A stretch of 34,171 nucleotides of DNA, from assembly GCA_002375465.1 (NCBI GenBank), contig DFLT01000009.1, forward strand, positions 1-34,171. The letters are read 5' to 3'. Positions 1 through 8,543 of the stretch are shown here, in pieces. Under the pieces are notes generated by a model. It had not been told where the DNA came from. It saw nothing but the letters and a program-made list of their open reading frames with translations, and did no database searches. Source of the stretch: Alphaproteobacteria bacterium UBA3612 (GTDB lineage: Bacteria > Pseudomonadota > Alphaproteobacteria > Sphingomonadales > Sphingomonadaceae). The translations under genes and the position numbers were made by a program. Position 1 is the first letter of the stretch. Every line of letters starts with the position of its first letter.

Positions 1-102
1 CAAAAGCGCAACTGTAATGCTAGCACGGAAGGCTGCTACAACGCGGCCTACGGCCTCTTCGAACTCGGCAATGCTGTATCGTCCACTTAATGAAATCTTC
101 AT
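1..102 (-). CDS. Partial unknown protein, cut by the window's left edge
   Basis: A minus-strand frame opens with an ATG at 102-100 and runs without a stop to base 1. It begins MKISLSGRYSIAEFEEAVGR and continues with a short alternating hydrophobic stretch. A GGAG lies about 13 bases upstream of the ATG. I do not recognise the family and only 34 residues are visible. It may be the start of a real gene that leaves the window, or chance. It points away from the rest of the region, so it is probably unrelated to the island. Confidence 0.3.
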   Translation of the reverse strand, partial: MKISLSGRYSIAEFEEAVGRVVAAFRASITVALL

Positions 103-594
103 CTGCCATCCGCTCCGAGACCTCAAGCCGGGCCTTGGTAACACTCACGACTGAGTCCGAGCGCGCCGCCGTCTTTAGGACAGCGGCCCCTGGACATGCA
201 CGACGGCGACCCGGCCAGAATCTCTTCTGGACAGCCTCAGTCGTGCAGTAGGGTTACCAAGCCCCCGCGACCTTTTTCGCCGCGTCACGAGCCATATTGC
301 AGCATCCAGCTCTCAAGTCATCCCCTCACAAGCGGATGATGACTTCCTCCATTTTTTCTGGTGCACCGAAATTGGGCGATGCGCTGGGACCTTGATACCT
401 AAATTGCCCGATGCGCCTGCCGAATGCTAACGTGAGGCAAGCAATTCGGGCGCGAACGTAGGCAACGTGCGATGGCGGCAAACTCCAAAATGGCGAAGGT
501 AGATAGCCGATAAACGGAAGCGCCTGGATCTGAAGGTGGGCTGCGCCGTCGAGGATGCGGGCGCTATCGCGGTCTAGCCGGGACGCGGGGCCAG
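103..594. other. Gene-poor stretch between the left-edge gene and an IS remnant
   Basis: No frame here gives a recognisable protein. The open frames present have atypical composition and no plausible ribosome binding site. Together with the transposase fragment that follows, this looks like degraded mobile-element or intergenic DNA at the island's edge. No clear tRNA, terminator or attachment site was seen. Confidence 0.4.
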
Positions 595-963
595 GTGCGT
601 CGGCTGCTGTCACTGGCGAGGATTTACGAGGGGGCCACACGCAGCGAAGCGGCGCAGTTCGGCGGCGTTGGTCTCCCGACGGTTCGGGATTGGGTTTTGC
701 GGTTCAACGCCGCTGGTCCTGACGGATTGATCGACGCAGTGCCGCCTGGCGGTGTGCCGCTGCTCGATGGCGTGCAACGGCGGGCTTTGGCGGATATCGT
801 CGAGAGCGGTCCTGTCCCGGCTTCGCATGGCGTGGTGCGCTGGCGGCTCCTTCGATTGAGTCTTCAACGAACTCACTCTGGCACATCGCGATGCCGTTGG
901 GAGCCGTCCAACCCAACACCTCAATCCGCTAATCTACGCCACGAGTTGTGCCGAATGTTCTGA
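595..963 (+). pseudogene. Truncated IS630-family transposase (N-terminal HTH part)
   Basis: The translation has the typical IS630 N-terminal helix-turn-helix region: RRLLSLARIYEGATRSEAAQ, then GVGLPTVRDWVLRFNAAGPD, then the linker motif HGVVRWRL near residues 78-85. After that, family likeness stops and the frame runs about 35 unrelated residues to a stop. The DDE catalytic domain, normally another 200 or so residues, is missing. This is a dead IS fragment left of the metabolic genes. It suggests past insertion or rearrangement at this boundary. No terminal inverted repeats were identified. Confidence 0.7.
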
Positions 964-1069
964 CGACGGACATCCGCACGGTGGGAACCACCTCTGCTTA
1001 TTCTTGTTGTGTCATCGGAAGCGTTTCGTACTTGCTGTACGCCTCGACATTGCTGTGCCTCCTTGCATT

Positions 1070-1095
1070 CGCAATCAATCCTGGGATCGATTGCG
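1070..1095. promoter_or_regulatory. 26-base imperfect palindrome upstream of the D-LDH gene
   Basis: The outer arms are CGCAATC (1070-1076) and GATTGCG (1089-1095). ATCC and GGAT pair inside them, so 22 of 26 positions are symmetric. It ends 30 bases before the TTG start of the lactate dehydrogenase. Both its position and symmetry suit a repressor or activator operator, or an RNA hairpin in the leader. It does not match the FNR/FixK box found elsewhere in the window. Confidence 0.4.
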
Positions 1096-1125
1096 TATCG
1101 CGCGTGGCTAGGGAGATAACTGGAT

Positions 1126-2125
1126 TTGAGGACTGCGGTTTTCAGTTCACGGATGTATGATCGCCACTTCCTCACCGAGGCGAACCAAACCGCCGGTGCG
1201 GCGCATGCTCTCACATTCCTGGAAGTTCGCCTCAACTGCGATACCGCGGCGCTCGCCAGCGGGCATAAAGCAGTTTGTCCTTTTGTGAACGATCAGCTCG
1301 ACCGCCGCGTACTTGAGCTGCTCGCGAAGGATGGGATCGGGTTGATCGCGCTTCGCAGTGCCGGCTTTAATCATGTGGATCTGGAAGCCGCGCGAGAGTT
1401 GGGGATCAGGGTTGCGCGGGTCCCGGCCTATTCGCCTGAATCCGTCGCCGAGCACACGGTCGCGCTCATTCTTTCGCTCAACCGGAAAATTCACAAAGCG
1501 TACTCCCGCGTGCGCGAGGGAAATTTTGCACTTGAAGGGCTGCTCGGCTTCGATCTCTGCGGGAAGACCGTCGGCATCGTCGGAACCGGAAAAATTGGGC
1601 TGTGCGTGGCGCGCATCATGAGAGGCTTCGGTTGTGAGGTCAGGGCATTCGATCCGCAACCAGGCAGAACTCGGCGGCAGCTATATCGAACTGCCGGAGC
1701 TGTTGGCGCAAGCGGACATCCTGACGCTTCATTGCCCGCTCAACCCTGCCACGCATCACCTGATCGATGCCGCGGCGATCGAGAGCATGAAGCGCGGGGC
1801 AATGCTGATCAACACCAGCCGGGGTGCGGTGGTGGACACGAAGGCGCTGATCGGTGGCCTCAAGAGCGGCAAGATCGGCTCGGTCGGCCTCGACGTCTAC
1901 GAAGAAGAGGGGGATCTCTTCTTCGAGAACCTTTCCGACACGATGATCCAGGATGATGTGTTCGCACGGCTGCTGACTTTTCCCAACGTGCTGATCACCG
2001 GACATCAGGCATTCTTCACGCAGGAAGCCATGACGGCCATTGCCGAAACCACGATCGGCAACATCGCGGCCTTCGAGGATACTGGGGCGGCGCTGCACGA
2101 GGTGTCGGTTGAAAAGCGGGCCTGA
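1126..2125 (+). pseudogene. ldhA: D-lactate dehydrogenase (2-hydroxyacid dehydrogenase), frameshifted
   Basis: This enzyme reduces pyruvate to D-lactate with NADH, a fermentative NADH sink. The N-terminal part starts at a TTG (1126), preceded by GGGAG at 1110-1114, with MRTAVFSS. It carries the NAD-binding motif GIVGTGKIG and reads well to RAFDPQP (ending 1662). The next base shifts the frame by +1, and the family sequence resumes as AELGGSYIELPELL in the other frame, including the NTSRG arginine, the DVYEEE acid and the GHQAFFT catalytic histidine. The rejoined length, about 332 residues, is normal for LdhA. One extra base (or two lost) near 1663 explains it. Both halves look conserved, so a recent mutation or a sequencing error is likely. 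A lactate-permease stub follows after 3 bases. Confidence 0.85.
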
Positions 2126-2128
2126 GCT

Positions 2129-2386
2129 GTGCAATACCTGCTTGCGCTGCTGCCGCTCCTGCTTTTCGTCGTCCTGTTGGTTGGGTTGCGCCAGCAAGCG
2201 GCGACGGCTGGCCTGTGGGGCGCGGCCTTGTCTCTCGCAGTGGCGATCGGCGCCTTCGATTACTCGCTTGGCGCCGCTGGCTTGCTCGGTCCGTTTGCGG
2301 AGGTGCTCAAGCGCACGCAGCCGGTCTGTATGCTCTATGCCGGCTTTGGAGGATTGATCCTGTTCGTCGTGGGGCAGGCGCTCTGA
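2129..2386 (+). pseudogene. Probable lactate permease (LctP/LldP) N-terminal stub
   Basis: The GTG-started frame encodes 85 residues. It begins with a hydrophobic segment (LLALLPLLLFVVLLVGL), followed by a second and a third (LYAGFGGLILFVVGQAL), in the layout of the first part of L-lactate permeases. Full permeases are about 500-560 residues with some 12-14 helices. Here a stop comes after the third helix and the next gene begins 187 bases on. Position directly after D-LDH supports a lactate-transport origin. I recognise the family only by layout and short similarity, so an unrelated small membrane protein remains possible. Confidence 0.45.
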
Positions 2387-2572
2387 TCCGGAAGTGCGAT
2401 GCGGTGAAATGATGTGGCGTGCAGATCTCCGGTTGCCGGGGATGTTCGTTGCCGTGACGATGGAACGAAGGGTTTCCGTCAGCCCGGTTGCATCAGGTCA
2501 TGGGCAATGCGACTATGCGATGACCAAGCAAGGACACTCCACTTATCCCACAAGGCGCGGGGGCTGTGCATC

Positions 2573-3007
2573 ATGTATCGTAACATTCTTGTTCCTCTCG
2601 ACGTGAGCGATCCGCAGAACGCCGATGCAGCATTGTCGCACGCTGCCTTTCTGGCGCGCGCGTCAGGCGCCATGCTCCATCTGCTTCACGTCCGCATGCA
2701 ATTGCCCAAGACCTACGCCCGGTATCTCCCGGAAGGATGGGATGCAGAGGACACGTCGGAGTGTAGGGACTGGCTGAACTCCCGGCGTGAGCAGGTGAAT
2801 TTGCCGCAGGACAGATCGACCGTGCATCTGCGCCGAGGCTCCGTGTCGGGCGAAACGCTTTCGCTTGCCGTCAGGATCGCGGCAGATCTCATCATCATCG
2901 GATCGCACATGCCATCCATGTCCACTCGCATTCTGGGATCGAACGCGACGGCCATTGTGCGCGATGCGCAGGTGAGTGTCCTCGTCGTCCGCTGCGCCGA
3001 TGAATAG
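2573..3007 (+). CDS. Universal stress protein (single UspA domain)
   Basis: The 144-residue product starts MYRNILVPLDVSDPQN, the classic UspA strand beta-1 with its conserved Asp. It ends with LIIIGSHMPSMSTRILGSNA and VSVLVVR. The usual ATP-binding signature is G-x2-G-x9-G(S/T). Here the second glycine position is Ser (GSHMPS), so nucleotide binding may be altered. The ATG at 2573 is chosen because it fits the domain edge. It is the first gene of a tight run (30-base gap to the phosphotransacetylase) with acetate kinase, FabI and an ATPase. USPs act in the cytosol and in many bacteria are induced by growth arrest or low oxygen. No convincing FixK box lies upstream. Confidence 0.9.
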   Translation: MYRNILVPLDVSDPQNADAALSHAAFLARASGAMLHLLHVRMQLPKTYARYLPEGWDAEDTSECRDWLNSRREQVNLPQDRSTVHLRRGSVSGETLSLAVRIAADLIIIGSHMPSMSTRILGSNATAIVRDAQVSVLVVRCADE

Positions 3008-3037
3008 CCAGGCGAGGTCTCGCTCCGGAATGCCGAC

Positions 3038-3964
3038 ATGAGCGACCCGCTGAACAGGCTGCTTGACAGTTGCCGTGCCATCGACCCGCTACGCACCGCC
3101 GTCGTTCACCCGGTCAAGGCCAGGACACTGGAGGCGGTCAGCCAGGGGGTTGCCGCCAACCTGATCACGCCGGTCCTGGTGGGTCCGGCCGACCGCATCC
3201 TGGAAGCAGCCGGGCAGGCCGGGATCGATATCAGAGGCTGGGAGATCGAGGCGGTCGAGCACAGTCATGCCGCCGCCGACCGGGCAGCAGAACTGGCCGC
3301 GAGCCGCCGTGTCGAAGCGATCATGAAGGGCGCCTTGCATACGGACGAGCTTCTCGGGTCCATAATAACGTCGGACGCAGGGCTGCGCACCGAACGCCGG
3401 ATCTCCCACGCTTATCTGATGGCGGTGGACAGCTACCCCAAGCCGTTCATCATCACTGACGCTGCCGTCAACATCGCGCCCGATCTCGCCGTCAAGGCCG
3501 ACATCGTCCAGAACGCTGTTGACTTGTGGCGCGTGCTGTTCGGGAAAAGCAGGCCGAAATTGGCGGTCCTGGCGGCGGTCGAGACCGTGAACCCTCACAT
3601 GGTCGCGACACTAGACGCAGCCGCCCTGTGCAAGATGGCCGACCGGGGCCAGCTTACCGACTGCATCATCGACGGGCCGCTGGCGCTGGATAACGCGATC
3701 AGCGCGGCGGCGGCGGCGGACAAAGGCATCGTCTCCGAAGTCGCCGGCGATGCCGACATCCTGCTCGTGCCGGATATCGAGGCTGGCAACCTGCTGGCCA
3801 AGCAACTCACCTTCCTTGGGCAGGCCGATGCTGCCGGCATCGTTCTCGGCGCGCGAGTGCCTTTGATCCTGACCAGTCGGGCGGACAGCGAGCGGGCGAG
3901 GCTGCTGTCCTGCGCCATCGCCGTGCTGCTTGCCGAGGCGCGCAAGGCGGGAGAGATCAAGTGA
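3038..3964 (+). CDS. pta: Phosphate acetyl/butyryltransferase
   Basis: The 308-residue protein has the length and fold pattern of the short phosphotransacetylase / phosphotransbutyrylase family, without the N-terminal DRTGG part of long Pta. Recognisable parts are ITPVLVGPADRILEAA, EAIMKGALHTDELL (CoA/acyl-phosphate site), RISHAYLM and the C-terminal VLLTSRADSE-like segment, here LILTSRADSERARLLSCA. It converts acyl-CoA plus phosphate to acyl-phosphate and CoA, feeding the acetate kinase whose GTG overlaps its last four bases. The pair yields ATP from acetyl-CoA without respiration. The exact acyl group (acetyl or butyryl) cannot be read from sequence; acetyl is inferred from the neighbouring kinase. 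Confidence 0.88.
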   Translation: MSDPLNRLLDSCRAIDPLRTAVVHPVKARTLEAVSQGVAANLITPVLVGPADRILEAAGQAGIDIRGWEIEAVEHSHAAADRAAELAASRRVEAIMKGALHTDELLGSIITSDAGLRTERRISHAYLMAVDSYPKPFIITDAAVNIAPDLAVKADIVQNAVDLWRVLFGKSRPKLAVLAAVETVNPHMVATLDAAALCKMADRGQLTDCIIDGPLALDNAISAAAAADKGIVSEVAGDADILLVPDIEAGNLLAKQLTFLGQADAAGIVLGARVPLILTSRADSERARLLSCAIAVLLAEARKAGEIK

Positions 3965-5076
3965 TCGATGCGCTGCTGGTCCTCAACACCGGATCCTCCA
4001 GCCTGAAGTTCCAGGCCTTCGCTCGCGAGACGCTGGACCAGCTGATAGCGGGAAAGGTTCTGGGGATCGGCTCCGCAGCTGTCTTCCAGGCAGACATGCA
4101 GGACCAGCCGCAACTGCAGCGCAGGCTTTCCCGATCCGATCATGAAAGCGCACTCGCCGAGGTCATCAATCATATCGACCGGCACGACGAGAACTGGCGG
4201 CTGAATGCAATCGTGCATCGCGTGGTGCATGGCGGAGTGGAGTTCACCCATCCGGTGGTGGTGACGCCGCAGATCCTCGAGTGCCTCAAGGCGTTGTCGC
4301 CGCTCGCGCCGCTGCACCAGCCTCACAATCTTGCCGGCATCGCCGCCTCGAGCAGGATTGCTCCCGATGCGCTCGATATCGCCTGCTTCGATACTGCGTT
4401 TCACGCAGGGCGTGCTCAACTGTTCGAATGCTTTGCCCTACCGCGCAAATTCCACGATCAAGGGATCCGGCGGTACGGTTTTCATGGCCTTTCCTACGAA
4501 TGGATCGCCCGGTGCTTGCAGAACGATCGTCCCGATCTTGCGGCTGGTAAAGTGGTGGTGGCGCATCTGGGAAACGGCGCTAGCCTTTGCGCAATATCCG
4601 GTGGACGCAGCGTCGACACCACGATGGGCATGACCGCGCTCGACGGCCTGCCGATGGGGAGCCGCTGCGGCGCGCTCGATCCCGGTGTCGTCACGCATCT
4701 GGACCGAAGCGGCCTGGACGCGAACGAGATCGATCGCCTTCTCTATGAAGAATCGGGTCTGAAAGGACTGTCCGGCATCAGCAACGATGTCGCCACCTTG
4801 CTCGCCAGTACCGACCCCGCAGCATGCTTCGCGCTTGATTACTTCATCCTCAAGATCGCGCAGTTCGTCGCCGGGATGACGGTGTCGCTCGGCGGGCTCG
4901 ACGCCCTGGTCTTCACCGCCGGGATTGGTGAGAATGCCGCACCCATCCGCGATGGCGTGGTGGATCGCCTCATGTTCATGCCGACATTCGAAACGCTTGT
5001 GATCCCCACCAACGAGGAAAAGATGATGGCGATCCACGCAAACGAACTGCTGGAGCATGCGGCTTGCGCGGGCTGA
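3961..5076 (+). CDS. ackA: Acetate kinase
   Basis: The 371-residue product begins IDALLVLNTGSSSLKFQAF, the ASKHA phosphate-1 motif with the family Asn and Ser residues. It continues with HRVVHGG, DIACFDTAFHA (catalytic Asp), RYGFHGLSYEW, VVAHLGNGASLCA, the substrate-binding TALDGLPMGSRCG, and VFTAGIGENA near the C-terminus. It makes ATP and acetate from acetyl phosphate and ADP. It is slightly shorter than the usual 390-400 residues. Start GTG at 3961 overlaps the stop of pta and its own 3' end overlaps the fabI start, so translational coupling is likely. The substrate could include propionyl phosphate. Confidence 0.93.
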   Translation: MIDALLVLNTGSSSLKFQAFARETLDQLIAGKVLGIGSAAVFQADMQDQPQLQRRLSRSDHESALAEVINHIDRHDENWRLNAIVHRVVHGGVEFTHPVVVTPQILECLKALSPLAPLHQPHNLAGIAASSRIAPDALDIACFDTAFHAGRAQLFECFALPRKFHDQGIRRYGFHGLSYEWIARCLQNDRPDLAAGKVVVAHLGNGASLCAISGGRSVDTTMGMTALDGLPMGSRCGALDPGVVTHLDRSGLDANEIDRLLYEESGLKGLSGISNDVATLLASTDPAACFALDYFILKIAQFVAGMTVSLGGLDALVFTAGIGENAAPIRDGVVDRLMFMPTFETLVIPTNEEKMMAIHANELLEHAACAG

Positions 5077-5813
5077 TCGTCGGAGTTGCGAACGAGAATT
5101 CGCTCGCGGCCGGATGCGCGACGGCTCTGCACGAGGCAGGCGCGCAGATCGCGCTCACCTATCTGGGCGAAAAAGCGCGACCCCATGTCGAACCGGTTGC
5201 CCGTCGCATTGAGGCTCCGATCCTCGCTCCCCTCGACGTGACGCGACCTGAGCAGATGGATGCGCTGTTCGCAACCATCGCGGAGCGCTGGGGCGCGCTC
5301 GACTTCCTCATCCATTCGATAGCCTACGCACCCAAAGAGGACTTGCATGGTCGTGTGATCGACAGTTCGGGCGACGGATTTGCCACGGCGATGGATGTCT
5401 CGTGCCACTCGCTCGTACGCCTTGCCCGCAAGGCCGAACCGCTGATGCGAGAGGGCGGCGCGATCCTGACGATGAGCTTCTATGGCTCGGAAAAAGTGGT
5501 GGCCGGTTACGGCATCATGGGGCCGGTGAAGGCGGCCCTGGAATCGACCGTTCGCTATCTCGCGCATGAACTTGGCCCGCAGGCGATCCGGGTCAACGCG
5601 CTCTCGACCGGGCCGGTGCGGACCCGTGCGGCATCAGGATTGAGCCATCTTGACGCGCTGATAGCCGACGCGGCCGCCCGCGCGCCGCTGCATCAGCAGG
5701 TCACGATCGAGCAGATCGGCGCCATGGCCGCATTCCTGCTGTCGCCGAATGCCCGCAATGTCACCGGGCAGACCATCTATGTCGACAGCGGGTTTAATAT
5801 TTCGGCAGCTTAG
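5064..5813 (+). CDS. fabI: Enoyl-ACP reductase (FabI-type SDR)
   Basis: The 249-residue short-chain dehydrogenase begins MRGLIVGVANENSLAAGCA, the FabI variant of the NAD-binding motif. It has FLIHSIAYAPKEDLHGR and the FabI active-site layout YGSEKVVAGYGIMGPVKAALE with both tyrosines and the lysine (Y-x8-Y-x6-K). It ends with TGQTIYVDSGFNI. The start is a TTG at 5064 inside the end of ackA, with GGAG at 5052-5055; this gives a normal but short N-terminus. FabI uses NADH to reduce enoyl-ACP in fatty acid synthesis. Placement behind pta-ackA suggests a role in disposing of NADH or in membrane lipid adjustment at low oxygen (inference). It is probably a second copy beside a housekeeping FabI elsewhere. 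Confidence 0.9.
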   Translation: MRGLIVGVANENSLAAGCATALHEAGAQIALTYLGEKARPHVEPVARRIEAPILAPLDVTRPEQMDALFATIAERWGALDFLIHSIAYAPKEDLHGRVIDSSGDGFATAMDVSCHSLVRLARKAEPLMREGGAILTMSFYGSEKVVAGYGIMGPVKAALESTVRYLAHELGPQAIRVNALSTGPVRTRAASGLSHLDALIADAAARAPLHQQVTIEQIGAMAAFLLSPNARNVTGQTIYVDSGFNISAA

Positions 5814-5843
5814 TGCCCTGACAGCGGATCACGGAGGTATTTC

Positions 5844-8504
5844 TTGACGCCAACGACACCTTACCAGTGGCACGCGCTCGGCAGTGATGACGCGCTGGAG
5901 GCGCTGAACTCGCAAACAGAGGGCCTGACGGACGAAACTGCCAGCAGCAGGCTCGCCGAGCACGGGCCGAACAGCCTGCCCGAGACAAGGCCCACCCATC
6001 CGGTGCTGCGTTTTCTGGGACAATTCAACAACCCGCTGATCTATTTCCTGCTGGCTGCGGCAGTCGTGGCGTTCCTGCTCGATCACGCGATCGATGCCGG
6101 CGTGATCCTGCTGGTGGTGCTGGTCAACGCCGTGGTCGGTTTCGTTCAGGAGGGGCGGGCCGAAACGGCTCTGAAGGGAATGCGCAGCCTGATATCGCCG
6201 CACGCGATCGTCCGGCGAAATGGCGAGAAGCGCGAGATCGACGTCGCCGATCTGGTGCCGGGCGACATTGTCCTGATCGAGGCGGGCGACCGCGTGCCGG
6301 CGGATCTGCGCATTCTGCGCGCTCGCGGGCTCGCCATCGAGGAGGCGGCCCTGACCGGCGAATCGGTCGCGGCTGAAAAGCAGGAGAATCGGGTGCTTCC
6401 CGATGCCCCGCTGGGCGACCGGAGTTCGATGGCCTTCTCCGGCACACTGGTCGCTCGCGGTCAGGCGACCGGTCTTGTTGTGGACACCGGCACCAGCACC
6501 GAGATCGGCAAGATCAGTGGCATGCTGCAGAAGGTCCCATCTCTTGTGACCCCCCTTCTGCAACAGATCAATTCCTTCGCCCGCCTGCTGACGCTGGTGA
6601 TCCTGGCATTCGGCGCGGCGCTGCTCGCCTTCGCGGTTCTGGTGCGCGGCTTTGATTGGGTCGATGCGCTGATCGCGGTGGTGGCCGTGGCCGTGGGTGC
6701 GATCCCCGAAGGCCTGCCTGCGGTCATCACCATCACGCTGGCCATCGGGGTGCAGCGCATGGCCGCGCGCCGGGCGGTGATCCGCAAGCTGCCTGCGGTC
6801 GAATCGCTCGGCGCCACCAGTGTGATATGCAGCGACAAGACCGGCACGCTGACCCGGAACGAGATGACGGTCGTGCGTCTCGTCACCGCCGAACGCGAAT
6901 TTAGCGTGAGCGGCATCGGCTATGCGCCCGAAGGCGTGGTGACGCCATCCAGTGGAACGTCTGACATCGAGGAAGCGTCCGACATGCTGATCCGCTGCGG
7001 CGCACTATGCAACGAGGCGCAACTGGTGAGGGGGCAGGACGGCCAATGGGGCGTCGCCGGCGATCCGATGGAAGGCGCGTTGCTCGCGCTCGCTGCCAAG
7101 GCGGATATCGACACCGACCGCCTTCGCGGTGCGTGGCCCCGGTTGGACGACATACCGTTCGACGCCTCCTATCGCTACATGGCTACGCTGCACATTGGTC
7201 CGGGCGATGAGCATATGGTGTTCATAAAGGGTGCGCCCGAAGCGGTGCTGGCGCTGTGCGAGGGCCATGACCGCGAAGTCGACTGGGCGCGGCATGTCGA
7301 GCGGGCGGCCGCGCATGGCGAGCGCCTGCTGGGCTTCGCCATGCTTCGGCTGAAGCAGCCGCGCGAGCGCATCGCTCATGAGGACCTGAAAGGCGCGACG
7401 ATTTTGGGGCTCATGGGATTCATTGACCCGCCGCGCGAGGAGGCGAAGCGGGCGATCGCCGAATGCCGCTCGGCGGCCATCGCCATCAAGATGATCACCG
7501 GCGACCATGCCGCCACGGCTGTGGCCATCGCCCGGCAGTTGCAGCTTGCGGAAGACCCGCAGGCCCTGACCGGCACCGAGATAGAGGCGTTGGACGACGC
7601 GGAGCTGGCGCGACGCGTGCAGCAAGTTTCGGTGTTTGCGCGAGCCAGCCCCGAGCACAAGCTGCGCATTGTGCGGGCCCTGCAATCGCATGGTCATATC
7701 GTGGCGATGACCGGAGACGGGGTCAACGACGCCCCCTCGCTCAAGCAGGCCGATGTGGGCACCGCCATGGGTATCGCCGGAACCGAGGCCGCGCGCGAAG
7801 CCTCCGAAATGGTTCTGCTGGATGACAATTTCACTTCGATCGTAGCCGCCGTGCGCGAAGGTCGCACCGTCTATGACAATATCCGTAAGGTCATTGCCTG
7901 GACCCTGCCGACCAACGGCGGCGAAGCGATCGTCATCGTGCTTGCCATCCTCGCGGGTTTCGCGCTGCCGATGACCGCGACGCAGATCCTGTGGGTCAAT
8001 CTCGTGACTGCGGTAACGTTGGGGCTGGTGCTGGCCTTCGAGCCCCCCGAGTCCGGCGTCATGGAGCGGCCTCCACGAAGGCGCGACGCGCCGCTGCTGA
8101 CGCCGCTCCTGCTGTGGCGCGTGGCGCTGGTCTCGGCATTGTTCGCGGGCGTCTCGCTGTTGATCTTCTTCGGCGCGCAATTGCTGGGTGCCAGCCTGGA
8201 GAAGGCCCGGACCATGGTCGTCAACATGCTGGTGGTGGCCGAGATCGCCTATCTCTTTAATGTCCGCTTCCTGCACATGCGTTCGCTCACGCTCAAGGGC
8301 GCTCTCGGCACCAGACCCGTACTGGTTGCGCTCGCCATGGTGATCGGCGCGCAGTTTGCCTTTACCTATTTGCCGTTCTTGCAAACGGTCTTCGAAACGG
8401 AGCCGCTTACCATCGGCGAAGGTACGATCATCGTTCTGATCGGCCTTGTCCTGTTCCTGCTTCTCGAAGCCGAAAAACGGATCACCCGCGGACATGCAAT
8501 GTGA
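5844..8504 (+). CDS. P-type cation ATPase, CtpF/Ca2+-ATPase-like (P2 type)
   Basis: The 886-residue protein has a complete P-type ATPase layout. There is an N-terminal cation-ATPase domain (GLTDETASSRLAEHGPNSLP), TM1-2, the actuator TGES at 171-174, M4 with PEGLP near 288-292, the phosphorylation site DKTGTLT at 331, KGAPEAV in the N domain, MITGDH and TGDGVND in the hinge, and six C-terminal helices. PEGLP in M4 is typical of Ca2+ (P2A) pumps. The text WTLPTNGGEAIVI plus LVLAFEPPE resembles Mycobacterium CtpF, a DosR-regulon pump, as recalled. The TTG start at 5844 follows GGAGG at 5833-5837. It moves cations across the inner membrane with ATP; ion identity is not decided by sequence. It belongs to the USP-pta-ackA-fabI run. 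Confidence 0.92.
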   Translation: MTPTTPYQWHALGSDDALEALNSQTEGLTDETASSRLAEHGPNSLPETRPTHPVLRFLGQFNNPLIYFLLAAAVVAFLLDHAIDAGVILLVVLVNAVVGFVQEGRAETALKGMRSLISPHAIVRRNGEKREIDVADLVPGDIVLIEAGDRVPADLRILRARGLAIEEAALTGESVAAEKQENRVLPDAPLGDRSSMAFSGTLVARGQATGLVVDTGTSTEIGKISGMLQKVPSLVTPLLQQINSFARLLTLVILAFGAALLAFAVLVRGFDWVDALIAVVAVAVGAIPEGLPAVITITLAIGVQRMAARRAVIRKLPAVESLGATSVICSDKTGTLTRNEMTVVRLVTAEREFSVSGIGYAPEGVVTPSSGTSDIEEASDMLIRCGALCNEAQLVRGQDGQWGVAGDPMEGALLALAAKADIDTDRLRGAWPRLDDIPFDASYRYMATLHIGPGDEHMVFIKGAPEAVLALCEGHDREVDWARHVERAAAHGERLLGFAMLRLKQPRERIAHEDLKGATILGLMGFIDPPREEAKRAIAECRSAAIAIKMITGDHAATAVAIARQLQLAEDPQALTGTEIEALDDAELARRVQQVSVFARASPEHKLRIVRALQSHGHIVAMTGDGVNDAPSLKQADVGTAMGIAGTEAAREASEMVLLDDNFTSIVAAVREGRTVYDNIRKVIAWTLPTNGGEAIVIVLAILAGFALPMTATQILWVNLVTAVTLGLVLAFEPPESGVMERPPRRRDAPLLTPLLLWRVALVSALFAGVSLLIFFGAQLLGASLEKARTMVVNMLVVAEIAYLFNVRFLHMRSLTLKGALGTRPVLVALAMVIGAQFAFTYLPFLQTVFETEPLTIGEGTIIVLIGLVLFLLLEAEKRITRGHAM

Positions 8505-8543
8505 TCGCGGCATCCGCTCACCCTCGCACGATCAGGAGAACCC

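Noticed and set aside
326..640. Minus-strand 104-codon frame at the left edge
   Set aside because: No RBS and no family likeness; its upstream end overlaps the transposase fragment in antisense.
2488..2501. TTGCATCAGGTCAT before the first USP gene, as a FixK box
   Set aside because: Only about 7 of 10 informative positions match, and no -10 hexamer lies at the 22-base offset used by the other boxes.
7005..8513. Long minus-strand open frame (about 500 codons) opposite the P-type ATPase
   Set aside because: It is the antisense shadow of a well-conserved ATPase in GC-rich DNA. Its translation is rich in Arg, Gln and His with no recognisable domain.
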